Assembly: GCA_029265085.1 (NCBI GenBank)
Contig: JAJUJY010000004.1
Span: 3,854 to 67,853, forward strand
Direction: 5' to 3'
Length of the DNA: 64,000 nt
DNA from: Chloroflexota bacterium
Lineage (GTDB): Bacteria; Chloroflexota; Anaerolineae; Anaerolineales; Anaerolineaceae
The notes under the pieces are model-generated. The model made no database searches, was not told where the DNA came from, and worked only from the letters and a program-made list of their open reading frames with translations. The position numbers were made by a program, and so were the translations under genes. Below are positions 41,846 through 51,524 of this stretch, piece by piece; position 1 is the first letter of the stretch; every line of letters begins with the position of its first letter.

Positions 41846-43480
41846 ATGACGACTGTTAAAAACACCTCCCGCTTATGGATCACGGCCCTGTTGATTGCCT
41901 GGGGCTTTGACTTTGTTTTCTGGAAACAGGAACTGGGCATCTCCTTTGCCATTTTTGTCGCAATTTGCCTGCTGGGCGGCTTTTTCCTGGCCTGGAAAGA
42001 AAAGCTGCCCCCCGCAAGAGCCAGTCTGGTACTGCTGGTGCCAATTGGCTTCTTCGCCGCAATGACCTTTATCCGCGAAGAGCCTTTCACCTCCACGGTG
42101 AATATCTTGCTGACGCTCACCTTAATGATCCTGCTGGTGCTGACCTTCCGGGGCGGGCGCTGGCTTGCCTACAGCCTGACCGATATGGTATTGGGCATTT
42201 TTCGCCTGATCGGCAGCGCACTGGGCCGGCCGATTGACACCTTTGGCAAGCGTCCTGCGGGGAACGATCCGCAAGGCAGCGAAGTACCGGAAACCAACCC
42301 AAAGAAGCGCGCCTCTGTGCTGCCTGTGATCCGCGGGATTGTGCTGGCGCTGCCGGTGGTGGCCGTCCTGGCCGCGCTGCTGGCTTCAGCCGACCCGATT
42401 TTCTCCAAGCAGCTGGACAGCCTGCTCTACTTGATCCGCATTGAAAACCTGCCCGAATACATCTTCCGGCTGGCTTACATCCTGGTGGGCGGGTATGTGT
42501 TGGTGGGAATCTTCCTGCATGCGCTGCTGGTCAGCCGTGAAGAGAAACTGACCGGCCTGGAAAAGGCCTGGCTGCAGCCTTTCTTAGGCTGGTTAGAGGC
42601 GGTGATTATTCTGGCGGCCGTGAATCTCTTATTTGTCTTTTTTGTGGTGGTACAGTTCCAGTATTTCTTTGGCGGGCAGGCCAACATCAACCTCGAAGGG
42701 TTCACTTATGCCGAATACGCCCGCCGCGGATTTGGCGAAATGGTGGCGGTGGCTTTTCTCTCGCTGCTGCTCTTCTTTGGCCTGGGAACCATCACCCGCC
42801 GCGCCGACGGCACGCAGCGCCGCACCTTTTCCTTGCTGGGCATTGGCCTGGTCGCCCTGGTGGCGGTGATTCTGGTCTCGGCTTTTCAGCGGCTGCTGCT
42901 GTATGAATCGGCCTACGGCTTTTCCCGCATCCGCACCGTCACGCATGTATTTATGATCTGGCTGGGTGCGCTGCTGGTGATGACGGTTGCGCTGGAACTG
43001 CTGCGCAAACCGCGCCTGTTTGGACTGGCCGCGCTGTTTACCGTGGTCGGGTTTGGGGCGACATTGAACCTGATGAATGTGGATGATTTCATCGTCCGCC
43101 AAAACGTCCAGCGGGCGCGGGGCGGCTTTGAGTTGGATGCGCCGTACCTGGTCAGCCTGTCGGATGATTCGATCCCGGCTCTGGCCGCAGCATTCAACAA
43201 CCCGGCACTGCCGCAAACCTTGCGGGATGACCTGGGCGGGACGCTGGCCTGCCGCACGGCGATCATCGCGGATACCGCACAGCGCCGCGCCGACCGGGAC
43301 AACCTGCCGCGCATTAATTTTCCCGGCTACCACCTTTCCAGGGAGCGGGCAGCCGTGCTCCTGGCCGCGCAGCAAGATGCACTGAAAGCCTATCCCACCT
43401 CAATGGAAGGGGATGGAATCTGGCAGGTCAAGGTCAATGGCGAATTGCGGGACTGCTATGGATACCGGTATATCGATTAA
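41846..43480 (+). CDS. DUF4153/DUF4173-type polytopic membrane protein
   Basis: The 544-residue protein has about twelve membrane helices in two groups around a polar loop (residues about 125-155), and a soluble C-terminal tail of about 110 residues. Motifs such as PIFSKQLDSLL, the GGYVLVGIFLH helix and YAEYARRGFGEM are typical of the DUF4153/DUF4173 group, whose role is unknown. GGAG lies 10 bases before the ATG at 41846. The gene is followed by a strong terminator. Confidence 0.8.
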   Translation: MTTVKNTSRLWITALLIAWGFDFVFWKQELGISFAIFVAICLLGGFFLAWKEKLPPARASLVLLVPIGFFAAMTFIREEPFTSTVNILLTLTLMILLVLTFRGGRWLAYSLTDMVLGIFRLIGSALGRPIDTFGKRPAGNDPQGSEVPETNPKKRASVLPVIRGIVLALPVVAVLAALLASADPIFSKQLDSLLYLIRIENLPEYIFRLAYILVGGYVLVGIFLHALLVSREEKLTGLEKAWLQPFLGWLEAVIILAAVNLLFVFFVVVQFQYFFGGQANINLEGFTYAEYARRGFGEMVAVAFLSLLLFFGLGTITRRADGTQRRTFSLLGIGLVALVAVILVSAFQRLLLYESAYGFSRIRTVTHVFMIWLGALLVMTVALELLRKPRLFGLAALFTVVGFGATLNLMNVDDFIVRQNVQRARGGFELDAPYLVSLSDDSIPALAAAFNNPALPQTLRDDLGGTLACRTAIIADTAQRRADRDNLPRINFPGYHLSRERAAVLLAAQQDALKAYPTSMEGDGIWQVKVNGELRDCYGYRYID

Positions 43481-43504
43481 GCTTAAGATCATCAGCTGGA
43501 CAGC

Positions 43505-43540
43505 AAAAATCCTCCCCGGGAAACCGGCGGAGGATTTTTT
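43505..43540 (+). terminator. Terminator of the DUF4173-type gene
   Basis: AAAAATCCTCC (43505-43515) pairs with GGAGGATTTTT (43529-43539), with an inner CCGG/CCGG pair and a GAAA tetraloop, and a T-run at the end. It is strong and would also work on the minus strand. Confidence 0.9.
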
Positions 43541-43646
43541 ATGAAATTTCGGATAGATTGCCCGGGTTGGCATAGACCCTGCAAGATCGAAAATATCTTT
43601 TTTTTTGCGCAGGGGAACTTTCACCCCGGTTTTGCGTTATAACTAT

Positions 43647-45194
43647 ATGCAAATGTCAACATCATCCTCCCTTTATACCGCCCCGCCCGCCAGCCAACCG
43701 CAAACCAGGCTGCGCTGGGGACTGATTGCATTATTGGTTGCAGCCGCATTTTTATTGGCAGGCTGGCTGTTCTTTGGCATGTTTTTTCTCTTTCAAACCG
43801 CTGGGCCGATTGCCCCGAATGTCCTGGTGGGTGATTTAAACGTGGGCGGCATGGACGCTGACGCTGCCGCGGATTTAATCAACCAGCATTACAACCAGAA
43901 CCGGGCGCTGCTGGCCGGTGACGGCAGCCGTTATTGGGAAGTCAACAGCCTGGAATTTGGGCTGTGGGTGGACCCGGCCGCCAGTGCGCGCGCCGCCTAT
44001 GATTACGGCCGCGGTGAAAACCACTGGGCTGAATTGTTCACCAGCCTGACCAGTGCTGCAAACCCGCCCAGCGTTGCTCCGGCCGCCGTATTTAACCCTC
44101 AGACAGCCGCAGACCGGCTGGCAAAGTTGGCCGCCAGTGTCTATATCGCCCCCGAACCCGCCCAATTAAGTTACAGCAGCGGCCAGTGGAGCGTGGTTCC
44201 GGGCGCATCCGGCCTGGAACTGGATATTGAGACCACCCTGCGGCAGATGGCCGAAAATCCATCCCTGATCCTGATGACCCGTTATTTGCCGCTGTCCACC
44301 CGCCCTGCGCCTTCGGCCACCGCGGATCTGGCTGCCCAATTAAGCCAGGTCAGCAGCCAGCTTACCGCCCCGCTGCTGGTGCAGGCTTACGACCCGATTT
44401 CGAATGAAACGATCGAGTGGAGCGTGCCGCCGGAAATGCTGGCAGGATGGATTCGCTTAACCCAGCCAGACGGCCAGATCCAACTCAGCCTGGATGAAAG
44501 CGGTTTCCCGGCCTATTTGGCCAGCCTGGAAGCGGAAGTGACTCCCGCGCGCAGTTTTGCGCCGTTGGACGCTCCCTATTCATTAACAGAACGCTGGTAT
44601 AACCACCAACCAGTAACGGTGCTGTTGCGCCATGCCCCCACCACCTACACCGTCCAGCCGGGCGACACCCTGCTCAAGATCGCTTACCGCACCGGCATTC
44701 CCTTCTGGATGATTGTGAAGGCCAACCCGGGCATCAACCCGGACGCTGTACCGGTCGGGCAAACGCTTAATATCCCCTCCAAAGATGATTTGCTGCCGCT
44801 GCCAGTGGTGCTGGGGAAGCGCGTGGTTATCTCGATCACCGACCAGCACATGTGGGTCTATGAAAACGGCAATTTGATCCGTGATTTTGTGATCAGCACC
44901 GGCATTGACCGCTCACCAACTCAGCCGGGCGTATTCCAGGTGCAAACCCATGACGTAGAAGCCTACGCCTCGGTGTGGGACCTGTATATGCCGCATTTCC
45001 TGGGAATTTACGAGGCCTGGCCGGGCTTTATGAACGGCATTCACGGGCTGCCGACCCTTTCCAGCGGGCGGCGGTTGTGGAAAGAAATCTTGGGGAAACC
45101 GGCCTCCTACGGCTGCATCATCCTCGACCTGGAACCTGCCGAATGGCTGTTCAACTGGGCGGAGGCCGGTGTAGTGGTTGAGATTAAACCGTAG
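43647..45194 (+). CDS. L,D-transpeptidase with LysM and VanW-like PG-binding domains
   Basis: The 515-residue protein cross-links or anchors peptidoglycan. It has one membrane helix (about 22-47), two PG-binding domains of the YkfA/PG_binding_4 type (about 55-320), a LysM domain (TYTVQPGDTLLKIAYRTGIP, about 336-380) and a C-terminal YkuD domain. The catalytic core is kept: His466 (HGLPT) and Cys490 in ASYGCII. The start is uncertain between the ATGs at 43647 and 43653. A TATAAC box sits 3 or 9 bases upstream, so the mRNA may be leaderless. Confidence 0.92.
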   Translation: MQMSTSSSLYTAPPASQPQTRLRWGLIALLVAAAFLLAGWLFFGMFFLFQTAGPIAPNVLVGDLNVGGMDADAAADLINQHYNQNRALLAGDGSRYWEVNSLEFGLWVDPAASARAAYDYGRGENHWAELFTSLTSAANPPSVAPAAVFNPQTAADRLAKLAASVYIAPEPAQLSYSSGQWSVVPGASGLELDIETTLRQMAENPSLILMTRYLPLSTRPAPSATADLAAQLSQVSSQLTAPLLVQAYDPISNETIEWSVPPEMLAGWIRLTQPDGQIQLSLDESGFPAYLASLEAEVTPARSFAPLDAPYSLTERWYNHQPVTVLLRHAPTTYTVQPGDTLLKIAYRTGIPFWMIVKANPGINPDAVPVGQTLNIPSKDDLLPLPVVLGKRVVISITDQHMWVYENGNLIRDFVISTGIDRSPTQPGVFQVQTHDVEAYASVWDLYMPHFLGIYEAWPGFMNGIHGLPTLSSGRRLWKEILGKPASYGCIILDLEPAEWLFNWAEAGVVVEIKP

Positions 45195-45231
45195 CGGAAC
45201 GAATAAACGCTGCAACCACAGATTTCTTAAT

Positions 45232-46185
45232 TTACGGCAAAACTGCAATCAGGCGGCCAATCCCGGCAATCCGGTTGTTTTGCGTATCCAACACCACAAT
45301 AAAGATGGGTATATCGCCCGTCTGGGTAAAACTCACCGAAACGGGGGCTTCAAAAGGCGTTCCCGAACGCAGGGTGGCATTCCATTCGTGAGTCCCATCT
45401 GTTGTCCAGCCCTGCCCGATTGTACATAATCCAATACGAGCCTGGATCGTAACATCTGGATTCGCTTCATCTTTGAACCCAACTGAAAGTGTTCCATTCA
45501 ATTGTTCTCCGATCACAGAAGTCTCGGAGATTTTTAACCAACCCGAAATACCTGGCCATTCCTTCAGTGTTTGCAACTGTTCCACACTCCAACCGCATTT
45601 CTCCAGCCATTCCTGCGGGGTGAACCCTTCTACCGGGGGCAGCGGTGTAGGGGTGACCTCAGCCTGCGCTGTGGCTGTCATCGCTTCGGGTTGAGGGGTA
45701 CTTGGAAGGAACAAATCCGAAGTCGGATTGGGGTTGATCGTTGGGTTAATAACGACGCCATCTTTCGTTATTAATATCCGTTCCTCATTAGAGAGGAGAA
45801 GTCCTCCTACCGTAAATACCATCGCTCCAACCTGATATTCGCCTTCCGATGTAAATGTAACCTCAGAATGAAATTCTTTACTTTGGTTTGCGATTGCGTC
45901 ATAAGACCAGTTAGAGTCTGGGCCAAAAATAACATTTGAAGGTACAGCATGCAAAGCAATCGAAAGATTTGGGTAATCCACTGTTGAACGAATGGTTATT
46001 GTAATATCAGCGGGTTGGTTAAGTACGATTGGCTGACCAATGTTAATTTCAGCACAAACACCCTCTTCGCAGGTTATTTCCGCGGATGGGTCTGAAGACC
46101 AACTGTTGCCTCCTGTGGAACATGAAGTGATCAGCATAACTGCCATGATCATTAAAATCACGATGGATTGAACATTCTTTTTCAT
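45232..46185 (-). CDS. Lipoprotein of unknown function
   Basis: The 317-residue protein starts with a signal peptide and lipobox ITSC (Cys about 22). A beta-rich domain (about 35-150), a proline/threonine linker (about 155-190) and a C-terminal beta-rich domain (about 195-315) follow. No catalytic motif is recognised, so a binding role at the cell surface is likely. The site GGGGG before the ATG at 46185 is typical. It converges with the transpeptidase gene. Confidence 0.65.
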   Translation of the reverse strand: MKKNVQSIVILMIMAVMLITSCSTGGNSWSSDPSAEITCEEGVCAEINIGQPIVLNQPADITITIRSTVDYPNLSIALHAVPSNVIFGPDSNWSYDAIANQSKEFHSEVTFTSEGEYQVGAMVFTVGGLLLSNEERILITKDGVVINPTINPNPTSDLFLPSTPQPEAMTATAQAEVTPTPLPPVEGFTPQEWLEKCGWSVEQLQTLKEWPGISGWLKISETSVIGEQLNGTLSVGFKDEANPDVTIQARIGLCTIGQGWTTDGTHEWNATLRSGTPFEAPVSVSFTQTGDIPIFIVVLDTQNNRIAGIGRLIAVLP

Positions 46186-46311
46186 GGTTCTACCCCCTCT
46201 TCATAGTTTAAAATCTTAGATTCATCACGTATTCATATAATTATTATAGATAATTCCTTCAAAAAGAGATAATGTTTTTTACACACAAATCTGCGTATGA
46301 ATAAGAAACCC

Positions 46312-46472
46312 AATCTGTTAATACCTTTGCCATTTTTAGAAATGCCATATCTTGTAAGGGCGAGGCAAAGAAGACCCTTATATCTGGCGTACTTGTTTTT
46401 GCCTCGCCCCTACCTGTAGCAGTTTTACGAGATCAGATTATTTACTAGAAATTTGGCGAAGGTATTGAATCT
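46312..46472. repeat. MITE-like inverted-repeat element
   Basis: The 161-bp stretch is an imperfect palindrome. Its outer arms are AATACCTTTGCC (46320-46331) and GGCGAAGGTATT (46455-46466). Its inner arms include AGGGCGAGGCAAA (46357-46369) and TTTGCCTCGCCC (46398-46409). There is no frame inside. Such non-coding palindromes are usually miniature transposable elements. Confidence 0.6.
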
Positions 46473-46484
46473 GTCCAAACTTTA

Positions 46485-47963
46485 TTATTTACCAAAGCCG
46501 CTATTGGCTTCTGCTTCCTCGCATTGGCCGCTTGACCAACGGTTTTTGCGCGCCGAGACCTGTACACTGTACACCTCCACGCCGCCCGCTTTGCCTGCGC
46601 TGGCACTGCGCCGCACGCGAATCTGGCTAAACCCGGCCTGGGCGATTAAGTCAATGTACTCTCGCTCTGGCAGCGCGCCGGAAACGCAGCCCGCCCACTG
46701 CTCGGGGTTGGTCATCTGCGCCAGGTTCATTGTCCCGGAGGTAACCATGTCGCTCACTTCCAGGCGGCCGCCTTCCGCAAGCACCCGGTAAGCCTCCTGG
46801 AATACCCGGCCTTTATCTTCGCACAGGTTGATCACACAGTTCGAGAGCACCACATCCACACTGCCGTCTTCGACCGGCATGTCTTCCGCCTGCCCCAGGC
46901 GGAACTCAACCTGCGGATAATCACCGCGGGCAGCCGCGCGCCGCGCTCGTTCGATCATCTGCGGGGTCATATCCACCCCAATCACCTTTCCCTGCGGGCC
47001 AACCGCCCGGGCAGCCAGGAAACTATCCATACCTGCCCCGCTGCCGATATCCAGCACACGTTCGCCGGGTTTTAATCCGGCCAGCGCGGTAGGATTTCCG
47101 CAGCCCAGGGCCAGGTCCGCGGCTTCTTCCGGCACAACCTGTATCTGCCCCGCGCTGTAGCCGGTCTGAAAAATGACATGCTCCTCCGGCGCTGCACCCC
47201 CGCAGCAAGAACTCGCGGCGGGTTGGGCAGGCTGCGGAGTGCAGCAGGAAGTGCCCTGGCTCGCGGCGGCACCATAATTGGCCTGTACCGCCTCGCGCGC
47301 ACCGCGCACCGGTTTGCTGCCAACCGCAACAAAGACACTGATCTGAGCGGCTCGCTCAGTGCTGTTTCCCAGCGCCGCATCCTTCGACTCGGCACAGCAA
47401 GATTGGCCGGTACAATCCACCAACCGGTTCACCAGCCCGGCCTCGCGATACCATTCCAGCACCTGCTTGCGCTCAAACCCCAGCCAGACATCCGCCATTT
47501 CCGTTTTCATCCATGCATGGGAATGCGTATCCAGGTCGGTAATCACCAACCGCCCGCCGGGGCGCAGGATGCGCTGCATTTCACGGATCGCCGCCAGCGG
47601 ATCCGGGCAGTGATGCAGGTACATATTCGCAAATACCGCGTCTACACTGCCGTCCGGCAAGGGCAGCGTCAACCCATCCGCTTCCTGAAAGCGGACATTT
47701 TCAAATTGGCTCAGATTCTTGCGGGCAACATCCAGCATCGCGGTTGAACCGTCCAGGGCAATCACCTGGCGCACCAGCGGAGCCAGCCCGGCAGCCATAA
47801 AACCGGTCCCGCTGCCCACATCGGCAACGGTCATATCCGCATGGAGGCAGGCTTTCGCAATCGCCGCTTCACGGACCGCCTCACGAAAGTAACCGCTGCG
47901 CAGCGAGTCCCATTGGTCCGCGACCTGGTTGAAATACGCTTGAGAAGGGTTGGTGGTCGTCAT
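46485..47963 (-). CDS. arsM: Fused double methyltransferase ending in an arsenite methyltransferase (ArsM)
   Basis: The 492-residue protein has two class I methyltransferase domains in one chain. The first (about 20-175) has [17 protein letters not shown] and [20 protein letters not shown]. The second (about 275-470) has [20 protein letters not shown] and the ArsM-type [13 protein letters not shown]. Cysteine pairs in the linker (SCCTPQP and SSCCGG) recall arsenic-binding cysteines. The start is placed at 47963, where AAGGAAA lies upstream. The neighbouring arsR and matched operators support a role in arsenic methylation; why two methyltransferase modules are fused is not clear. Confidence 0.85.
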   Translation of the reverse strand: MTTTNPSQAYFNQVADQWDSLRSGYFREAVREAAIAKACLHADMTVADVGSGTGFMAAGLAPLVRQVIALDGSTAMLDVARKNLSQFENVRFQEADGLTLPLPDGSVDAVFANMYLHHCPDPLAAIREMQRILRPGGRLVITDLDTHSHAWMKTEMADVWLGFERKQVLEWYREAGLVNRLVDCTGQSCCAESKDAALGNSTERAAQISVFVAVGSKPVRGAREAVQANYGAAASQGTSCCTPQPAQPAASSCCGGAAPEEHVIFQTGYSAGQIQVVPEEAADLALGCGNPTALAGLKPGERVLDIGSGAGMDSFLAARAVGPQGKVIGVDMTPQMIERARRAAARGDYPQVEFRLGQAEDMPVEDGSVDVVLSNCVINLCEDKGRVFQEAYRVLAEGGRLEVSDMVTSGTMNLAQMTNPEQWAGCVSGALPEREYIDLIAQAGFSQIRVRRSASAGKAGGVEVYSVQVSARKNRWSSGQCEEAEANSGFGK

Positions 47964-47980
47964 GAAAAGTGTTTCCTTTC

Positions 47981-48000
47981 TATATCGCAAAAATACGATT
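47981..48000 (-). promoter_or_regulatory. ArsR operator candidate, site 2
   Basis: TATATCGCAA-AAA-TACGATT (20 bases) is shared with the site at 48396 except for its middle three bases. It lies 18 bases before the double methyltransferase, between it and arsR, and has ATCG/CGAT dyad symmetry. Confidence 0.65.
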
Positions 48001-48026
48001 ATGTAAGCAAAAAAAGAGCGGTACGG

Positions 48027-48386
48027 TTATTTGCGCAATTTAACCGGCACCTGTACGATGATGCCGCCCGGGCAGCATTCAGGCAGCCAGCGGCTGATTT
48101 GGTCTTTTAACCACGAGATGCCTTCCGGGTTAAGGCAGTAACAGGTGGCAGGACCTTCAATTTCACCGATGATCAATCCCGCCTCGCGCAGCACCTTGAG
48201 GTGCTGGCTGATGGTGGATTGGGCCAACGGGATATTTTCTACAATGTCATTGGTAATGCAGGTCTGTTTTTCAGCCAGGAACTCGACAATGCGAAAGCGC
48301 ACCGGGTTGCCCAGGGCTTTGAGCATTTTGGCCAGGCGCGCCTGGTCTTTTTTGAGTTGGAGGGTTTCTGCATCTGACTTTGGCAT
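48027..48386 (-). CDS. arsR: ArsR-family metalloregulator
   Basis: The 119-residue winged-helix repressor has LAKMLKALGNPVRFRIVEFLAEKQTCITNDIVENIPLAQSTISQHLKVLREAGLI, the standard ArsR/SmtB core. Cysteines after the core are in TCYCLN and in PECCPGG near the C-terminus, which may be the arsenite site. The start is the ATG at 48386 (AGGA 6 bases upstream); an ATG at 48389 and a TTG at 48392 are also possible. It is upstream of the methyltransferase and is likely to control both through the twin sites. Confidence 0.88.
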   Translation of the reverse strand: MPKSDAETLQLKKDQARLAKMLKALGNPVRFRIVEFLAEKQTCITNDIVENIPLAQSTISQHLKVLREAGLIIGEIEGPATCYCLNPEGISWLKDQISRWLPECCPGGIIVQVPVKLRK

Positions 48387-48395
48387 CATCAATCC

Positions 48396-48415
48396 TATAT
48401 CGCAATTTTACGATT
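48396..48415 (-). promoter_or_regulatory. ArsR operator candidate, site 1
   Basis: TATATCGCAA-TTT-TACGATT lies 9 bases before the arsR start and is nearly identical to the site at 47981. Two copies before two genes, with dyad symmetry, indicate an operator. Confidence 0.65.
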
Positions 48416-48642
48416 TAATACTCTTTTGTCAAGGGATGAACCTGCTTTTTTTGGCAGGGTTACTTTCCCTGTTTGTCATTGCACTCCTGACCAAGAACCT
48501 TTATACACATCGGGTCAATCCATTGTGTAAGCGAATAAAGCCCTGCCCAAACAGGATAAACAACCCCCTGTAATTTTATGAAGGACACTTATCGCTTTTC
48601 TTAAGGCGGTGATACAATATTGTCCAATTGCGGAGTTCACAG

Positions 48643-49560
48643 ATGAATCTCGATCCATTCATTAACAGTCGCTTTGCTTCGATGACCGTTTTTAACCTGG
48701 CACAAATTCTTCCGCCGGGAATTGGTTACTGGTTGGGATGCAGGGTTGCCGATATCATTGCCGGGCAAATACAGACTCCCATGGTTCGCGCGCTGCGCGC
48801 CAATCAGCAGGTAGTTCATGGGGGTACGTTGAGCGAGGCGCAATTAAATTTGATTGTGCGTGAAACGCTGCGGAACAAAGCCCGCGCTCAATATGATTAT
48901 TTGCATTACATCAATCGCCCGCGCGCCATCCAACGCATGGTGCAGATGACTCCGGCTGCCGAATTAACCTTCCAGCGTATCCGCGAAAACCAACCCACCA
49001 TGATTGCCATCCCGCACCTGAGCAATTTTGATCTGGCCGGGTTGTACCTCTCAATTCGCGGGGAAACTTTCCAGGCGCTTACCTTTGCACATCCAGGCGC
49101 GGGATACCGCTTTCAGAATCTGCTGCGCCGCTATACCGGGATGATTGCCACGCCTATTTCGATCAGCGCTCTAAAAAAAGCCATGCTGCGATTACGCGAA
49201 GGCGGCAGTGTGCTGACCGGAATTGACCGCCCCATCCATGAGGCAGCACCGCTTGAAAATCGCCCGTTATTCTTTAATCATCCGGCCAATTTACCCACCG
49301 GTTATATCCGCCTGGCAATGGAAGCCAAGGTACCGGTTACCATAGTGTCAGTCAAAACGCTTGGCAGGCAGCGCTACCAAATCGACAGTACCGATCCGCT
49401 GCCTGTTCCCGGCAACAGCCGCGCTGCTGCGGATATCCTGCAAAACGCCGAAAGAGTCTTAAAAATCATCGAGACCTTCATCGAGCAGGCTCCCAGCCAG
49501 TGGGGAATGTTTTATCCAGTCTGGCCTGAGATGCTCAACAAACAAAAAATGCCCGCCTGA
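48643..49560 (+). CDS. Lysophospholipid acyltransferase (LpxL/HtrB-like)
   Basis: The 305-residue protein matches the LpxL/LpxM/PatA acyltransferase family. The acyltransferase site is read as PHLSNFDLAGLYL (family HxxxD-type motif altered as HLSNFD), followed by NLLRRYTGMIATPIS and the DRPIHEAAPL region. Its start has a hydrophobic segment near the N-terminus. Such enzymes acylate phosphatidylinositol mannosides or lipid A precursors; the lipid here is unknown. GGAG lies 7 bases before the ATG at 48643. The stop codon is part of a terminator hairpin. Confidence 0.78.
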   Translation: MNLDPFINSRFASMTVFNLAQILPPGIGYWLGCRVADIIAGQIQTPMVRALRANQQVVHGGTLSEAQLNLIVRETLRNKARAQYDYLHYINRPRAIQRMVQMTPAAELTFQRIRENQPTMIAIPHLSNFDLAGLYLSIRGETFQALTFAHPGAGYRFQNLLRRYTGMIATPISISALKKAMLRLREGGSVLTGIDRPIHEAAPLENRPLFFNHPANLPTGYIRLAMEAKVPVTIVSVKTLGRQRYQIDSTDPLPVPGNSRAAADILQNAERVLKIIETFIEQAPSQWGMFYPVWPEMLNKQKMPA

Positions 49561-49574
49561 CGCGGGCATTTTTT
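49545..49574. terminator. Bidirectional terminator between acyltransferase and nrfA
   Basis: The arms AAAAATGCCCGC (49545-49556) and GCGGGCATTTTT (49562-49573) form a stem with a 5-base loop. Both sides have T/A runs, so it serves the acyltransferase and nrfA. It overlaps the acyltransferase stop codon. Confidence 0.9.
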
Positions 49575-49588
49575 AAAATTACCTCTAC

Positions 49589-50884
49589 TTATTGATTGGC
49601 CTGCACTCCGCCTGCCTCGATCGCTTTGATTTGCGCCTGGCGGGCCAGGTCGGTGGCGGATGCTAAAATTCGCAGTGCTTCTTCGGGATTATGAAAGCCC
49701 ATGCTGTTCTCCGCGGCGATAAAGTCCCAGCGGAGCTGTGCAGAACGGTGCAGTTGGCGCGCCTCTTCCAGCTTTGCCGCGTCCACGGTGGGGCTGGCGG
49801 CAGCCGCTTTAATCGCATCAATAGCCGCGATCAGTGCATCTTCCGTGGCAATCATTGTGCTCGCTACCTGATTTTGAATGGCCGTGACCCGGCCAACCAC
49901 GTAATCCACATCCGTGTGGCAGGTTCCGCAGGTCGAAGCAGGATTCAGCAGCGGGCTGTGCACGTCATGGTTCGAGAATTTCACCGCACCGTCGCGGGTA
50001 TAGGGCATGTGGCAATCGGCGCAAGCCACCCCGGCGTTATAGTGGGTACTTCCCGCACTGAACAGTTCGTAATCCGGGTGCTGCATCTTGATCATCGGGG
50101 CTTCACTGTCGGCGTGCTTCCAGTCGGAGAACTGGACATCCTCATAATACTGCTCAATCGCCTCGATGCTGGTGCCGTTTTGCCAGGGGAAGGTCAGATA
50201 TTTGCCATCCCCCTTAAAGTAATACTCCACATGGCAGTTGGCACAAACAATGGTGCGCATTTCCTGGCGCGTAAAAGTCTGCCAGTCTTTGCCCTGGGCT
50301 TTCAGTGCCTCATCCAGCGCCGGGTTGGTCACAATCAGGCGCATGGTACCGGCCTCGTGGCAGTTGGCGCAGCCAATAGGCTGGTCAATTTGGGGGGTCA
50401 GCTCGCTAAACAACATGGCATCATAAACGGCCATACCCATCTCCGCCCACAACTTCGGGTTATTGGACGATTTGCAGGAGTAACAGGTACCTGGTGTTTT
50501 TTCGTTGATCCGCTTGGTCTCACGCACATCGGTGAGCGCGTTCATGTGCCCGCGGTCTTCGCGGTAATCTTTGCTAAAAGCCATGCCTGCGAATAATTTC
50601 ACCAGGCGCGGGTCGGTCTCCAATTTTTGATAACTTTCCGAGCCGCCGTACGCCGTCCGGACGTTGTTGGTCTGGGTTTGCAGCAAGGTGGTGTACTGGT
50701 TGGGGAAATTAATGCCCCATTTTGCGCTGTCCGGTTCCATCGCGGCAATTTCAACCAGCGCAGGCACACCGCGCGTCTGGACGGGTTGGTTATACAAGAA
50801 CACCAGCAGAGCAATCACCGTACCAGCCAATACAACGATGATCACTGTCAATGCAATTGGGAGAAGATTTTTCTTTTTTTCCAT
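49589..50884 (-). CDS. nrfA: Cytochrome c nitrite reductase, catalytic subunit
   Basis: The 431-residue pentaheme enzyme reduces nitrite to ammonium with six electrons. It starts with an anchor/signal helix (about 9-31). The active-site heme motif is CYSCK (134-138), which has the special CxxCK form; four other motifs are CANCHE, CANCHV, CADCHM and CGTCHT. I moved the start to the ATG at 50884, where AGGAGA lies 9 bases upstream. It lies downstream of nrfH in a standard nrfHA operon and works with it at the outer face of the membrane. Confidence 0.95.
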   Translation of the reverse strand: MEKKKNLLPIALTVIIVVLAGTVIALLVFLYNQPVQTRGVPALVEIAAMEPDSAKWGINFPNQYTTLLQTQTNNVRTAYGGSESYQKLETDPRLVKLFAGMAFSKDYREDRGHMNALTDVRETKRINEKTPGTCYSCKSSNNPKLWAEMGMAVYDAMLFSELTPQIDQPIGCANCHEAGTMRLIVTNPALDEALKAQGKDWQTFTRQEMRTIVCANCHVEYYFKGDGKYLTFPWQNGTSIEAIEQYYEDVQFSDWKHADSEAPMIKMQHPDYELFSAGSTHYNAGVACADCHMPYTRDGAVKFSNHDVHSPLLNPASTCGTCHTDVDYVVGRVTAIQNQVASTMIATEDALIAAIDAIKAAAASPTVDAAKLEEARQLHRSAQLRWDFIAAENSMGFHNPEEALRILASATDLARQAQIKAIEAGGVQANQ

Positions 50885-50958
50885 AGATCGGTCTCCTGGT
50901 ATACCCGGTTCTTGTCCTCTCACCGGGAAAAGGGAAAATGATTGAAAAGAGAAATGGT

Positions 50959-51447
50959 TTATGGGTTGGGTGGAATGTAAATTCCTTTGTCCTGGTATGG
51001 CAAAATGCTGATTCCGCGCTCACCATGCGCCACACTGCGGTGGCAGTCAAAGCAATAGCGGCCGGAATCCTTTTGCCCATCCGCGATCATCGACACCGTT
51101 TCGCTGTGGCAGCGAATGCAGTTTTCCTGGATGATCTTATCCGTCGATTCTTTTGCGCGCAGCGGTTCCGGGATATGCCCAATCGTAAACGCAGATACAT
51201 GGTTAAAACCGGACTTTGCTTTGACAAAATATTTCGGGATCAGCGCGTGCGGCGTATGGCAGTCATTGCAGGCTGCCCACAACTGGTGGCTGCTGTGATA
51301 CCAGCCTTCATAGGCCGCATCCATGACATGGCAGTTATTGCAGGCCGTTGGATCGTTACCCAGATAGACTGTGAAGTCGGTCACCACCATTCCCACCGCC
51401 AGGACTGCTACCAATGCGATCAAACCAATGATGAAAGGCAGCTTCAT
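50959..51447 (-). CDS. nrfH: Cytochrome c nitrite reductase, membrane electron-donor subunit
   Basis: The 162-residue NapC/NirT-type protein has one N-terminal helix (about 4-24) and four heme motifs: CNNCHVM (36-42), CNDCH, CIRCH and CFDCH. The first, with CHxM, is typical of NrfH. It takes electrons from menaquinol and hands them to NrfA. AGGAGG stands 4 bases before the ATG at 51447. The 74-base gap to nrfA holds no terminator. Confidence 0.95.
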   Translation of the reverse strand: MKLPFIIGLIALVAVLAVGMVVTDFTVYLGNDPTACNNCHVMDAAYEGWYHSSHQLWAACNDCHTPHALIPKYFVKAKSGFNHVSAFTIGHIPEPLRAKESTDKIIQENCIRCHSETVSMIADGQKDSGRYCFDCHRSVAHGERGISILPYQDKGIYIPPNP

Positions 51448-51524
51448 GATCCTCCTAGTTAAGAATTAGATTAATGACCAATCAATGTTATTATATCTGA
51501 TTTCAAGAAGGCAATGACTTTTGT

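Noticed and set aside
48145..48573. Plus-strand frame opposite arsR
   Set aside because: Most of it is antisense to the arsR gene, and the part beyond has no start, ribosome site or domain.
51470..51486. FNR/Crp-like site before nrfH (TTGAT and ATTAA half sites)
   Set aside because: The half sites are 5 apart instead of 4, and the second half is imperfect. FNR control of nrfHA would make sense but is not supported here.
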